From Nitrospira sp. BO4 (GTDB lineage: Bacteria; Nitrospirota; Nitrospiria; Nitrospirales; Nitrospiraceae): a DNA stretch of 64,000 nucleotides. Shown in pieces: positions 26,319 through 35,880 of the stretch. Under the pieces are notes generated by a model. The model worked only from the letters and a program-made list of their open reading frames with translations, was not told the origin of the DNA and did not search any database. Positions within the stretch are counted from its first letter, which is position 1. Every line of letters starts with the position of its first letter. The stretch lies in assembly GCA_030144965.1 (NCBI GenBank), contig JAMPUU010000020.1:49324-113323 (forward strand), given 5' to 3'. Both the position numbers and the translations under genes were made by a program.

Positions 26319-26978
26319 CTAGGACGCTAGAGAAAAGATGGAAATCGTTCGATGCCCATACTCTCCAGGAAGGTCAAACGTGTATTCATTTATCAACCGC
26401 CACTCAGTGAAATCGTATGACTTTTCAATAGATTGCGACGAATAGAGGATCGCTCTTCCTCCTTGACGAACGACGCTCCTACCTTCCCGAAGAACCAAGG
26501 CGGGATTCAATGCGCGAGTGGTAATGTAATCAAATGATTTTTTGACATGGTGCATGCCTATAAAACGATTCAGAGGGATGTCGCATATGTCCACTCTTTC
26601 AAGCCGGAGGAGCCCGACGATAAAATGAAGGAAGGAGGATTTTTTTTTGGCTGGCTCCAGGAGAGTAATGCGAAGATCAGGTCGTACAATCTTTAGCGGA
26701 ATTCCTGGAAAGCCTGCTCCTGTCCCAACATCAAGAAGCTGCGATCCAACCTCAATATCCGTTGCTATTAGCGCGGCAAGAGAATCCACAAAATGCTTGA
26801 TGACGATCTCCTCGTTTACCGTAATGCTCGTGAGATTGAATGATTGATTCCAAGTTTGGAGCTGCTGGAGGTACGCCATGAACAATTGAACCTGTTCGCT
26901 ATTGAGCGGAAATCCAATTTCTGCTGAACTTTCCTGAAGCAGTGAGGAAAGTGAGCCCTCTTGTTCCACGTGGAACAA
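26319..26978 (-). CDS. rsmG: 16S rRNA (guanine527-N7)-methyltransferase RsmG
   Basis: The 219-residue Rossmann methyltransferase has QLLDVGTGAGFPGIPLKIVRP as its SAM-binding motif I, and NSEQVQLFMAYLQQLQTWNQ and FNLTSI before it. It methylates G527 of 16S rRNA. The frame opens with TTG at 26978, and the first residues MFHVEQ are encoded by the parS palindrome itself. This coincidence of parS with the start of gidB/rsmG occurs in many bacteria. A downstream start cannot be excluded. Confidence 0.96.
   Translation of the reverse strand: MFHVEQEGSLSSLLQESSAEIGFPLNSEQVQLFMAYLQQLQTWNQSFNLTSITVNEEIVIKHFVDSLAALIATDIEVGSQLLDVGTGAGFPGIPLKIVRPDLRITLLEPAKKKSSFLHFIVGLLRLERVDICDIPLNRFIGMHHVKKSFDYITTRALNPALVLREGRSVVRQGGRAILYSSQSIEKSYDFTEWRLINEYTFDLPGEYGHRTISIFSLAS
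26962..26977. promoter_or_regulatory. parS site overlapping the rsmG start
   Basis: A second exact copy of TGTTCCACGTGGAACA, covering codons 1-6 of rsmG. Together with the copy at 26288 it brackets the gene at 659-bp spacing. Confidence 0.92.
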
Positions 26979-27030
26979 TTACGCTGATGGTATTAGGAGG
27001 TCAATAGGAAAGGAATGGATTAGCCGAATT

Positions 27031-28947
27031 TTATGGTGCGACTTGTCGGTCAGGAGGGAGTCGGCGCCTATTTTTTTCTATAGCAACCATGAGTAAAGAA
27101 ATGGCGGCCGGAGTCACCCCTGATATTCTAGATGCTTGGCCGACCGTCTCCGGTCGCACCCGGTTGAACTTCTCGCGAACCTCACGAGAGAATCCGGAGA
27201 CCTTGTCATACTCAAATGTGTGCGGTATCAATTTTTGTTCGAGTTTCTTAAATTTTTCAACTTGCTGGATCTGTCGACGTACATAACCTTCGTACTTAAT
27301 CTGAAGTTCGACCTCTTCGGCTGCTTCATCATCTGGAACCGCAGGCGTTCCAAACACTCCTAAGAGATCTTTATAGTTCGCCTCCTGTCTACGCAGGAGC
27401 TGCGCCATGGTCTGTACGTGTGAAGCATTCTCCAGATAGGTTCCTCTGATCTGGGAATGGATCTCGTCCGTGAATCGTGGTCTGGTTGTATGTAAGTGCT
27501 CGATTTCATGCTCGATCATTGTCTTTTTCTGTAACAGTCTATCGTACGCTTGTGGCGCAATCAAGCCCATCTCGTACCCAATTTCCATAAGGCGAAGATC
27601 TGCGTTGCCATGGCGGAGGAGCAATCTGTATTCGGCTCTGGATGTGAACATGCGGTACGGTTCGTAGGCATCCTTCGTAATGAGATCATCGATCAGGACG
27701 CCGATATACGCTTGAGATCGGTCTAGGATTAGCGGGGGTCGCTCCCGCAGTTTCAAAACAGCGTTAATCCCAGCAAGTAAACCCTGTGCAGCAGCTTCCT
27801 CGTACCCGGATGTGCCGTTGATTTGTCCAGCATGATACAGACCGGCGACATGCTTGGTTTCAAGCGTTCTGTATAATTGACGGGGGGGAAAGTAATCGTA
27901 CTCGATAGCATAGCCAGGCTTAAGCATCCTGGCATGCTCCAAACCGTGGATCGTCTTCAACATGGCCGCCTGAACATCAACAGGTAAACTGGTGGAAATA
28001 CCGTTCGGATAAAATTCAATCGAATCGAGTCCTTCAGGCTCGATAAAAATCTGGTGACGTTCCTTTTCGGCAAAGCGGACGACTTTATCTTCGATGGAGG
28101 GGCAATACCGCGGTCCTACAGATTCGATCACCCCGCTGTACAAGGGGGAGCGATCAAGGTTCTGTCGGATGATGTCGTGCGTCTCAAGTCCGGTATAGGT
28201 CAGGTGACAGAGAACTTGTCTCGTTGTGATGCTCTGCGTGCGATAGGAGAAGGGCGGAGGGGGAGAGTCGCCGGGTTGAGGGATCATCGCTGAAAAATCA
28301 ATCGTAGATTTATCCAATCGGGGAGGAGTTCCTGTCTTCAGCCGTCCGACTTCAAACCCGAGATCTCTCATGCAATCGGAGAGGTGTTCCGCCGAGGCTT
28401 CCCCAGCGCGGCCAGCCGGGAAATGGTTGAGGCCGATATGGATAAGACCCTTAAGGAAAGTACCCGATGTCAAGATGACGGCCTTGGCGCCGATCGTCTC
28501 TCCAGAGCCTGTCACAATCCCGGTGACGGCCTCGCCGGTTACAAGCAGTCGATCGACAACTCCTTCAGCCATCGACAAGTGTTTCTCAAAAGCGAGGGTT
28601 TCTTGCATGGCGATGCGATACAGCGCCTTGTCACACTGGGCGCGCAACGCACGAACCGCCGGCCCTTTGCTCGTATTGATGAATCTGAATTGAATCCCGG
28701 CGCGATCGGTGTTGCGACCCATTTCGCCCCCGAGCGCGTCAATTTCCTTGACGAGGTGCCCCTTGGCGATTCCTCCAACAGCCGGATTGCACGACATCTG
28801 CGCGATTCGTCCGATCTCCATCGACAGGAGCAAGGTCTTCGCACCCATTCGCGAGGCAGCCAGCGCCGCTTCACAGCCGGCATGGCCTCCTCCGACCACA
28901 ATGACGTCAAATTCTCTTGCCAACAGACCCTCTACTTGCCGATACAA
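27031..28947 (-). CDS. mnmG: tRNA uridine-5-carboxymethylaminomethyl modification enzyme MnmG
   Basis: The 638-residue flavoenzyme has [20 protein letters not shown] (FAD-binding), [20 protein letters not shown], the conserved [13 protein letters not shown] and a GidA C-terminal helical domain ([33 protein letters not shown]). With MnmE it modifies U34 of several tRNAs. The annotated start is a TTG overlapping the end of mnmE by 16 bp. Another TTG eight codons downstream (28923) has a better-placed AGAGGG and is also plausible. Confidence 0.98.
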   Translation of the reverse strand: MYRQVEGLLAREFDVIVVGGGHAGCEAALAASRMGAKTLLLSMEIGRIAQMSCNPAVGGIAKGHLVKEIDALGGEMGRNTDRAGIQFRFINTSKGPAVRALRAQCDKALYRIAMQETLAFEKHLSMAEGVVDRLLVTGEAVTGIVTGSGETIGAKAVILTSGTFLKGLIHIGLNHFPAGRAGEASAEHLSDCMRDLGFEVGRLKTGTPPRLDKSTIDFSAMIPQPGDSPPPPFSYRTQSITTRQVLCHLTYTGLETHDIIRQNLDRSPLYSGVIESVGPRYCPSIEDKVVRFAEKERHQIFIEPEGLDSIEFYPNGISTSLPVDVQAAMLKTIHGLEHARMLKPGYAIEYDYFPPRQLYRTLETKHVAGLYHAGQINGTSGYEEAAAQGLLAGINAVLKLRERPPLILDRSQAYIGVLIDDLITKDAYEPYRMFTSRAEYRLLLRHGNADLRLMEIGYEMGLIAPQAYDRLLQKKTMIEHEIEHLHTTRPRFTDEIHSQIRGTYLENASHVQTMAQLLRRQEANYKDLLGVFGTPAVPDDEAAEEVELQIKYEGYVRRQIQQVEKFKKLEQKLIPHTFEYDKVSGFSREVREKFNRVRPETVGQASRISGVTPAAISLLMVAIEKNRRRLPPDRQVAP

Positions 28948-30380
28948 AATTCAGAAAAGATTTGCTCCAATACCTCATCCGACGTGATGGCTCCGACTAT
29001 CTCACCAAGCGCGTCAGATGCGCCACGGAGATCGACCGCAACACACTCGGGCTCGACACCTCCGTGAATAGAAGCCAGTGTCTCCTCGATCGAGACCGCT
29101 GCACGCTCCAAGGCCATGCGATGTCGTATGTTGGTCACCACGACCCCATCGTTGGACTCCAAGGATGCGCCGAGAAACTGTGATTCAATCGCGCGTTGAA
29201 GTTCCGGTAGTCCCTGTCCTGTGCGGACGGAGATGGGAAACACCTGACGATTGGTGCGTTCAGAAAGTCGACCCACGAGATCCTTGGCTGTTGTCGGGGC
29301 GATCAAATCCGTCTTGTTGAGCACGAGCACATCTTCCCGAACCAGAGCCGGAAAGGTCCAGTTCCCAACGCCGGTGTTAGTCAGTTCGGCGGCATCCAAG
29401 ACATGCAAAATCATATCTGCCTGTTCCTGGGCACCCTTCGAACGATTGATACCTTCTCGTTCAACCGCGTCGGAAGTTTCGCGCAGGCCGGCCGTGTCGA
29501 CCAACGTGATCCGTAGTCCCTGCCAATTAACCGACTCCTCAATCAGATCACGGGTCGTTCCTGGAGTATCCGTCACAATGGCTCGATTCTCCCGAAGCAA
29601 GCAGTTCAACAAACTCGATTTCCCGACATTGGGCTTCCCGACGATTACCACCCGTGCCCCGTCTCTCAGGACGCGCCCGGTCTCAGCAGTCGCCAGCATC
29701 TTCTGTATCTGGGCCGACGCATCCTGGAGAGACGCGACCAATTCTGCACGTCCCACGAACGCGATATCCTCTCCTGAAAAATCAATCCCGGCCTCAACGT
29801 GTGCCAGCAAGGCTGTGAGGCAGCTCCGAAGCCGGTTGACTTGCTGTCCGAGTTCGCCTCGGAGCTGTCGCTGTGCCAACCGGAGACCAAGGTCTGACTT
29901 CGACTTGATGGTATCCAGCACTGCTTCAGCCTGAGACAAATCCAGGCGTCCGTTCAGGAATGCCCGCTTGGTGAACTCACCCGGCTGGGCCAAGCGAGCA
30001 CCGGCAGCAACGCACGCCTCGCAGATTCGTCGGAGGACGATCCCACTGCCGTGGCAATGAATTTCCACGACGTCTTCCGCGGTGAAAGAACGGGGTGCCT
30101 TCATATAGACGACGAGCCCTTCATCGATGAAATCGTTCTCCACACTCTTCGTGGAAGGAGTGTCGATAGACCGGGAAGATGTGGGAAGATCAAGGATGTC
30201 GGCGAGGTGCAGTGTGTGAGAGGAGACTGTCCGCAAGGGTCGATTCGAATGCAATCGAACGACTTTGTCGGCTACATCAGCGGCCTTTTGTCCGCTAAGC
30301 CGCACGATCCCAATACCCCCCTCTCCAACGGGAGTCGCGATCGCGCAGATTGTATCTTCAGGTGCTCCATCGATAGGCAT
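28932..30380 (-). CDS. mnmE: tRNA modification GTPase MnmE
   Basis: The 482-residue protein has the N-terminal tetrahydrofolate-binding domain ([20 protein letters not shown]), a helical domain, and an inserted G domain with [28 protein letters not shown] and NKTD. It ends in FCIGK, the family C-terminal Cys motif. It works with MnmG. Its ATG at 30380 follows yidC by about 50 bp, so the block looks like one operon. Confidence 0.98.
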   Translation of the reverse strand: MPIDGAPEDTICAIATPVGEGGIGIVRLSGQKAADVADKVVRLHSNRPLRTVSSHTLHLADILDLPTSSRSIDTPSTKSVENDFIDEGLVVYMKAPRSFTAEDVVEIHCHGSGIVLRRICEACVAAGARLAQPGEFTKRAFLNGRLDLSQAEAVLDTIKSKSDLGLRLAQRQLRGELGQQVNRLRSCLTALLAHVEAGIDFSGEDIAFVGRAELVASLQDASAQIQKMLATAETGRVLRDGARVVIVGKPNVGKSSLLNCLLRENRAIVTDTPGTTRDLIEESVNWQGLRITLVDTAGLRETSDAVEREGINRSKGAQEQADMILHVLDAAELTNTGVGNWTFPALVREDVLVLNKTDLIAPTTAKDLVGRLSERTNRQVFPISVRTGQGLPELQRAIESQFLGASLESNDGVVVTNIRHRMALERAAVSIEETLASIHGGVEPECVAVDLRGASDALGEIVGAITSDEVLEQIFSEFCIGK

Positions 30381-30430
30381 GATCCCACGCGCTCCGAATG
30401 CCTATTTGCATTGGCAGAGATAGCCCGACG

Positions 30431-32125
30431 TCATTTCTTATCGCTCTCTTCATCCGTCGTGGGCGGAATGAGGGGTTTACGAAAGAAGAAACGGTCAGTG
30501 ACGAACTGCTGAACGATGGTCAGTACATTGTTTGTCAGCCAGTACAACACCAAGCCTGCGGGAAAGTTAATAAAAAGGAATGTCATGAACGCCGGCAGCA
30601 TTAACATGACTTTCGCCTGGGTCGGGTCCATGGTGGTGGGTTGAATCTTCTGCATGACCACCATGCTGATTCCCATGATAATGGGGAGAATATAGTAGGG
30701 ATCCTGCACCGATAGATCGCTAATCCATAGCCCCAACGGCGCTTGGCGTAAATCGATCGTCATATACAGAATATTGAAAAGCGCGACGAAGACCGGCATC
30801 TGCAGCACCATTGGCAGACACCCGCCCACGGGATTCACCTTGTGATCCCGGTAGAGCTTGATGAGCTCTTTGTTCAGGCGTTCTCGATCATCTTTGAATT
30901 TCTCCTGGACGGCCGCCACTCTTGGTTGAATGCCCTGCATCTGTTTCATGGACTTGTAACTCTTGTACTGCAAGGGCACAAACAGCAGCTTGATCCCAAC
31001 GGTCAGCAGGATGATGGTCAATCCATAATTGTGCGTATACTCGTTGATAGAGCGGAGCACGTAAAAGATGGGTTTGGCCACGGCTCTGACCGTGTCCCAG
31101 CTTCCAAAAAGAAACCAACCAAAATCGATGGTATCTTCCAGGCCGATCTGTAAGCTCTGGAGCGTGTCATACTCCTTGGGGCCGGCGAATAGCTGAAGGC
31201 CAAGCGGTGCACCTGACGAATCGATCGGCATGCGAACGGCGGTGGAGACCAGCTTGTCGCCTTGTTTCTTGATCACGGCGGACGAACTCACCTTGGGCAT
31301 GAGCGCAGAAATGAAATACTTATCCTGCAACGCGGCCCATTTCACGGAGCCTTTGCGCTCTGTCTCGGCATCCGGGGTGTCCTTTTCGACCTTGTCATCG
31401 ACGAGCGTTGCCGTTCCAACCGAACCGATGAACCCCTCCCCCCATTCCACAACACCGAAATTGGTCCCCAATTCGACTTTCAGCGACTCGGTAAAGCCTC
31501 CGTGCCTCAATTCAATATCCGCCACATAGCTGTCGGCATGAAATATGAACTGTTTCTCCAGACGAACCCCTGTACCCGGATTCTCATAGGAAAATTTTAA
31601 ATGGCCGGTAGGATGGTCCTGGTCTAAAGTCGTGAAGTCCTTTTCGACCCTATAGATTCCCTCACTCAATTCCTTTGTGAGAGCCGCGTCGTCGGTGGTG
31701 ACAGTTAATGGTTCGGGAAACTTGCCCCCTTGCCTGACAAGCTGAACAGCCGGTTGTCCTTCGGAACTGCTGCGATAGCGTTTAAGCTCCCAACTCGTCA
31801 GCGCTGCTCCTTGGGTCGTGAACTTAGCCCGATAAAGATCCGTCTCAATCTCGACGATTTCTGACGTTGCCGGCGCTCTCCGCGGTTCCTGCGCTTTAGC
31901 AGCATCGGCCGGGGGCTTTTGAGGCACGGCTTCCTTGCCCGATGAGGCGTTCGTGGGTTCCGAACTTCGAGTACTCGCGGCAGACGGTGGCGCCTCGGTT
32001 GCCGCCGGCTCGCTCGGCTCAGAAATAGTCTGTTCTGGGAACAGTCCCAACTCTTTGAGGACGTACTCCCACCCGAAGATAATCACGAGGGAGAGTGCCA
32101 AGAATACAATGACTCGCTTGTCCAT
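30431..32125 (-). CDS. yidC: membrane protein insertase YidC
   Basis: The 564-residue protein has an N-terminal membrane anchor (VIVFLALSLVIIFGWEYVL), a Pro/Ala/Glu-rich linker, the large periplasmic P1 beta domain (about 90-330), and the conserved insertase core with YGLTIILLTVGIKLLFVPLQ, QPRVAAVQEKFKDDRERLNKEL, GGCLPMVLQMPVFVALF and FMTFLFINFPAGLVLYWLTN. It inserts inner-membrane proteins alone or with Sec. The Gram-negative layout fits Nitrospira. Confidence 0.98.
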   Translation of the reverse strand: MDKRVIVFLALSLVIIFGWEYVLKELGLFPEQTISEPSEPAATEAPPSAASTRSSEPTNASSGKEAVPQKPPADAAKAQEPRRAPATSEIVEIETDLYRAKFTTQGAALTSWELKRYRSSSEGQPAVQLVRQGGKFPEPLTVTTDDAALTKELSEGIYRVEKDFTTLDQDHPTGHLKFSYENPGTGVRLEKQFIFHADSYVADIELRHGGFTESLKVELGTNFGVVEWGEGFIGSVGTATLVDDKVEKDTPDAETERKGSVKWAALQDKYFISALMPKVSSSAVIKKQGDKLVSTAVRMPIDSSGAPLGLQLFAGPKEYDTLQSLQIGLEDTIDFGWFLFGSWDTVRAVAKPIFYVLRSINEYTHNYGLTIILLTVGIKLLFVPLQYKSYKSMKQMQGIQPRVAAVQEKFKDDRERLNKELIKLYRDHKVNPVGGCLPMVLQMPVFVALFNILYMTIDLRQAPLGLWISDLSVQDPYYILPIIMGISMVVMQKIQPTTMDPTQAKVMLMLPAFMTFLFINFPAGLVLYWLTNNVLTIVQQFVTDRFFFRKPLIPPTTDEESDKK

Positions 32126-32161
32126 GCGGAGGCTATGCCTTGTTAAAAGATGGAATCGCCG

Positions 32162-32371
32162 CTACTTGACCGGGTCTTCTCCTCCGGGATGGAAGGGATG
32201 ACACTTCAACAACCGGACCGTGGTAAGGCCGAGCCCTTGTAACGCCCCATACTTGCTGATCGCATCTGAGGCGTATTGGGAACAGGTCGGCTCGAATCGG
32301 CAGTTCCGACCGTACATGGGAGAAATCACCATGCGGTATCCCTGAATGAGCCAAAGACACAGATGACGCAT
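32162..32371 (-). CDS. yidD: YidD, membrane protein insertion efficiency factor
   Basis: A 69-residue protein with the YidD hallmark pattern: WLIQGYRMVISPMYGRNCRF, EPTCSQYASDAISKYGALQG and VRLLKCHPFHPGGEDPV. It is a small inner-membrane-associated protein that helps YidC. It is 1 bp from rnpA. Confidence 0.96.
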   Translation of the reverse strand: MRHLCLWLIQGYRMVISPMYGRNCRFEPTCSQYASDAISKYGALQGLGLTTVRLLKCHPFHPGGEDPVK

Positions 32372-32372
32372 A

Positions 32373-32738
32373 TCAATTCAACTTTGGGCGAAGAAGATGC
32401 ATGCGCTCCAGCGAGGTTTTCCACGCCTGCGTCAATTCTTCCCGGGATTCAAACAGCGCGTCCCTCTTTGGAAACACGAGAAGCCCACGACCCGGAACCA
32501 AGTCCCGATGTAATTGCCTAACCAGCTCACGAAAAACTCGTTTCATTCGATTGCGTCGAACCGCATTCCCAAAGCGCTTTCCGACGATGATCCCCACGCG
32601 ACTGGGCGCATCATCCATCTTGTAGGCTAGGAGATTGAAGAGTGCCGTCGAAATTCGACGACCATGATGTTTGACCGTCTCGATATCCCGGTTGCTGCGT
32701 AAAAAAATGGTCGTCCGTCCACGGGCTTTGGGTGTCAT
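32373..32738 (-). CDS. rnpA: ribonuclease P protein component RnpA
   Basis: The 121-residue basic protein contains VGIIVGKRFGNAVRRNRMKR, which is the RNR motif that binds RNase P RNA, followed by VFRELVRQLHRDLVPGRGLLVFP. The start at 32738 gives the usual length; the frame extends to 32876 but the extra residues are hydrophobic and unlike RnpA. It follows rpmH in the classic order. Confidence 0.93.
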   Translation of the reverse strand: MTPKARGRTTIFLRSNRDIETVKHHGRRISTALFNLLAYKMDDAPSRVGIIVGKRFGNAVRRNRMKRVFRELVRQLHRDLVPGRGLLVFPKRDALFESREELTQAWKTSLERMHLLRPKLN

Positions 32739-32883
32739 TGGAAAGAGGTATTCGTTCGTCGCATCCCACCAGAGGTATTCGAGAGAAGACTGCGAGGTGG
32801 TAGGTGACCGTACACAACTCAACAGCACGACGAAGAGATGGGAGAGCAACCTGAAGACCACCCACTGATCAGGCACGTTGGAT

Positions 32884-33021
32884 CTAGACAGTCAACCGAG
32901 CTCGTCCTTTAGCCCGTCGGCGCGCCAAGACCTTGCGCCCGTTCTTTGTGCTCATGCGCTTTCGAAATCCGTGTTCGCGTTTCTTCTTTAAATTGGACGG
33001 TTGTTGAAATGTGAAAGACAT
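32884..33021 (-). CDS. rpmH: 50S ribosomal protein L34
   Basis: This short frame encodes 45 residues beginning [20 protein letters not shown] and continuing [20 protein letters not shown] then ARLTV. It matches L34 along its full length. GGAAGGAG lies upstream of the ATG at 33021. It opens the rpmH-rnpA-yidD-yidC block. Confidence 0.97.
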   Translation of the reverse strand: MSFTFQQPSNLKKKREHGFRKRMSTKNGRKVLARRRAKGRARLTV

Positions 33022-33439
33022 AGCGCTCCTTCCGCCCCCTCATCATAGGGGTTTAGCTTAAACGAACTGCGGATTATAGGGGGAGGCACTAAGACCTGTC
33101 AATTTGTCCACACACCGGATCGCTAACTCGTTTTGGTATCCACAGAGATGATTCGTGACCCATGGATGTTTGGGGCGCTTTTGCGTTGTTTCACCAGAAT
33201 GCCACAAGATACGCTGCCTCCCAATGATAGAGTTCAGCTAAATACGCGAAATAGGTTGAATATTGGTCACATAATAGGGAATATCATTGGCACCGAGCTT
33301 GCTGCTCCCTTTGGATGTTCGATCCCGGTGAAGGGTTTCTGTCTGTCAAGGCAGGACAGTCCTGGCCCGCAAGTCGGGTCGCGGTGGCTGATATACCGAA
33401 CAGAACCAGTCAATAGAACCTGTAAGGAGGATTCTTAGT
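33022..33439. other. intergenic region upstream of rpmH with two DnaA-box-like 9-mers
   Basis: The stretch of about 420 bp holds the rpmH promoter and no supportable gene. TTGTCCACA (33104-33112) and GTATCCACA (33136-33144) each differ from the DnaA box TTATCCACA by one base. There is no marked AT-rich unwinding element and no dnaA next to it, so calling it oriC would be premature. A 101-codon plus-strand frame (33133-33438) is probably chance. Confidence 0.45.
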
Positions 33440-34057
33440 ATGCCGAGAAGAGTTTCCCTCGCATCGCTCGCCCTCACGCTCTTGACATTGGCCGGATGTG
33501 CGGATCCGCCCACTCAACAAATCCAGGAAGCGGAAAAGGCTCTGAAAGAAGCACAGCAAAGCGGTGCTGCCAAGTATTCCGCCGATGAATACGCAAAGCT
33601 AGAGGGCACTTTGGATACGTTGCGGAAGGAAGTCGCGGAACAGGATGGAAAGTTCGCTCTCTTTCGAGATTACGGTAAGGCTCAACAGTTGTCTGTCTCG
33701 GCCAAAGCCGATAGTGACAGGATCAAGGCGGCAGCGGCTCAAAAGAAGGAAGAAGCCAAAGGTGCCGCCATGCAGGCTCAGCAAGTCGCCGAGGAGGCGG
33801 TAAAAGCGACACAGGATTTGGTTGCCAAGGCGCCTGTCGGCAAGGATCGAGCGGCCGTGGAGGCCATCAAAAATGATGTGGAAGGGCTTAAATCGTTACT
33901 GAAGCAGGTTCAGGTTTCGATCGACAAAGAAGATTATCCGGCAGCACAGACCCAAGCCAAAGCCATCTACGACATGAGCCAAGGAGTGTCGACTGAAATA
34001 CAGAACGCCTTGGCGAAGGTGGGAAGAGGAAAACCTGCTCATTCGAAGAAGAAGTAA
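33440..34057 (+). CDS. coiled-coil lipoprotein (DUF4398-like)
   Basis: The 205-residue lipoprotein has a signal peptide ending LTLAGCADP and a helical, Ala/Lys/Glu-rich body (IQEAEKALKEAQQSGAAKYS, then ADEYAKLEGTLDTLRKEVAE) of the DUF4398 type. AAGGAGG lies upstream of 33440. It is followed 13 bp later by an L,D-transpeptidase, suggesting a periplasmic role near peptidoglycan. Enzyme activity is not expected. Confidence 0.85.
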   Translation: MPRRVSLASLALTLLTLAGCADPPTQQIQEAEKALKEAQQSGAAKYSADEYAKLEGTLDTLRKEVAEQDGKFALFRDYGKAQQLSVSAKADSDRIKAAAAQKKEEAKGAAMQAQQVAEEAVKATQDLVAKAPVGKDRAAVEAIKNDVEGLKSLLKQVQVSIDKEDYPAAQTQAKAIYDMSQGVSTEIQNALAKVGRGKPAHSKKK

Positions 34058-34069
34058 GGTCGCTTTTTT

Positions 34070-35203
34070 ATGGTGTTTGGTCACATGAATAGGGCTCTCG
34101 CATCGATCGGCTGTGCGCTCTGCCTCAGCGGTTGCGTTCAGGCCGTCCCTCCAGATCTCTTGGCAGCCCTTGAGACCATCGATCGGGACCTGATCGCATT
34201 GCGTGCCCCAGAAACAGCGCCGAAAGAGTACGCTGAATTCGTACGCGACTGGGTCTCTCTAAAATCTCGCGTTGACTTGGACGATGACTTGATCAGGTGG
34301 CCGTGGGAGTCAAGCGACCTTGAGAACGATCTCAGACGGCTGTACGTCATCGGTGAGCACACCATCTCTCAGCTCCACGATCGACAGGCGTCTCAACATC
34401 GCACGACAGAATCCAAGCTGGCCCGCCTTGAAGACAGGTTTCACCGCATAACCTCGAAGGTCGAGTCGATCGATGGCCGCATCTTGTTGGGAGAACAGGT
34501 CGTTCATACGGGTCTTCTCGTGAAACAGGCCCGCACGTTCTTCGAGCAGAAGGACTACCAACGGGCTGTTCAGGCCGTAGAACAAGCGGACCACGCTCTG
34601 GCCGCCCAGACTTCATTGCTTACCCGGGAACTGGGGCGATACGCCGATGACCGGCGGATCACTCATTGGCGGACCATGGCGCAACAAACGATCGACTGGT
34701 CGCGAATCCACCAATCCACAGCCCTTGTGGTGAGCAAAGCCGATCGGGAGCTGACCCTCTACAAGAACGGCCGGAAGGTGCTATCATACCCCGTCCGATT
34801 AGGGTTCAATGGTATGAAGGAAAAACAGTTCCAGGGTGACGGAGCCACACCGGAAGGCCGGTATCGTATCACCGACAAGCGCGGTCAGGGGCAGACTCAG
34901 TTCTATCGAGCCCTTGTTCTGGATTATCCCAATGCCGAGGATCATCGGCGCTTCGCCCTGGCGAAGAAGTCCGGGAGGATCGGCCTGGCTAAAGGCATCG
35001 GAGGCCAGATCGAAATCCACGGAGTAGAGAACCAATTCATCGAGCAGACTCTTGGGTGCGTCATGCTCGACAATCCACACATGAACGTTCTGTACGAGGG
35101 CGTCTCCCTGGGCACTCCGGTGACGATCGTCGGTGCATTGACCGGCCAAAACGCAGTGGCGCTTGCCTTGTCTGAGTTAGAGCATCACAGAGAAGAAATC
35201 TGA
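34070..35203 (+). CDS. L,D-transpeptidase (YkuD) lipoprotein
   Basis: The 377-residue protein has a lipobox near residue 22 (CLSGC), a helical region with HD/coiled segments (about 60-200), then a YkuD domain: ALVVSKADRELTLYKNGRKV, GDGATPEGRYRITDKRG, and EIHGVENQFIEQTLGCVMLD with catalytic His near 317 and Cys near 330. YkuD enzymes form 3-3 peptidoglycan cross-links or attach proteins to peptidoglycan. The start was chosen for AAGTAAGG upstream; an ATG five codons later is possible. Genes before and after are related to the same process. Confidence 0.9.
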   Translation: MVFGHMNRALASIGCALCLSGCVQAVPPDLLAALETIDRDLIALRAPETAPKEYAEFVRDWVSLKSRVDLDDDLIRWPWESSDLENDLRRLYVIGEHTISQLHDRQASQHRTTESKLARLEDRFHRITSKVESIDGRILLGEQVVHTGLLVKQARTFFEQKDYQRAVQAVEQADHALAAQTSLLTRELGRYADDRRITHWRTMAQQTIDWSRIHQSTALVVSKADRELTLYKNGRKVLSYPVRLGFNGMKEKQFQGDGATPEGRYRITDKRGQGQTQFYRALVLDYPNAEDHRRFALAKKSGRIGLAKGIGGQIEIHGVENQFIEQTLGCVMLDNPHMNVLYEGVSLGTPVTIVGALTGQNAVALALSELEHHREEI

Positions 35204-35213
35204 GGGTAGGCTG

Positions 35214-35852
35214 ATGGGCCGATTCCTTCTAGCTGCTTCAGCGGTATTCTTACTCACACTCCTGGTGGTGACCGCGCCGACCGGCCGTGAGGTCGCATCG
35301 AAAGATTCGCAGGCGGTTCACCAGTCTCCGGTAGTGGACGAAACGGGTCTACGTACGCTGCAAGCCCGGTACAAGGCGCTTTCGAAACAGCTGTCCCAAC
35401 TGATGCCCAACCAGCCATATATCTTGGTCGATACGGCCAGAAACCGGCTCTATGTGAAGCGCCAGGAAGAAGTGGTCCTCGATGCCATCGCTTCGACGGG
35501 GAGCGGGACGATTCTCGACAAGCCCGGCGAAAGCAACAACCAGTGGATCTTCGACACCCCGCGAGGAGAGTTTCTCGTACAGTCGAAAGTGACCAACCCT
35601 ACATGGATCAAACCCGATTGGGCGTTCGTCGAGGAAGGGCTTGACGTGCCGAAAAACCCAGCCGAGCGAGCCGAGCAAGGCGTTCTGGGCGAGTATGCGC
35701 TGGGGTTTGGCAAAGGCTACTTCATCCACGGGACGCTCTACACTCGATTGTTGGGAAAAAACGTGACACACGGCTGTATCAGGCTCAATGATAGCGATCT
35801 TAAAGGTGTCTACAAGCTTGCTCGGGTCGGGACACCGATCTTGATCTTTTGA
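35214..35852 (+). CDS. L,D-transpeptidase (YkuD), second copy
   Basis: A 212-residue secreted or membrane-anchored protein: N-terminal hydrophobic segment (LLAASAVFLLTLLVVTAP), then a compact YkuD domain with ILVDTARNRLYVKRQ, GEFLVQSKVTNPTW, YFIHGTLYTRLLGKNVTHGC and IRLNDSDL. The catalytic His is near residue 171 and the Cys near 186. It is 10 bp after the previous gene. A broken copy of part of this gene lies at 17660. Confidence 0.93.
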   Translation: MGRFLLAASAVFLLTLLVVTAPTGREVASKDSQAVHQSPVVDETGLRTLQARYKALSKQLSQLMPNQPYILVDTARNRLYVKRQEEVVLDAIASTGSGTILDKPGESNNQWIFDTPRGEFLVQSKVTNPTWIKPDWAFVEEGLDVPKNPAERAEQGVLGEYALGFGKGYFIHGTLYTRLLGKNVTHGCIRLNDSDLKGVYKLARVGTPILIF

Positions 35853-35880
35853 TCCCCTCAAGAGAGCGCAGACACCACTC

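Noticed and set aside
33133..33438. A 101-codon plus-strand frame upstream of the lipoprotein gene
   Set aside because: There is no ribosome binding site or domain and it covers the rpmH promoter region.
33022..33439. Calling this interval oriC
   Set aside because: Only two near-consensus DnaA boxes, no AT-rich element and no dnaA; kept as a possibility only.
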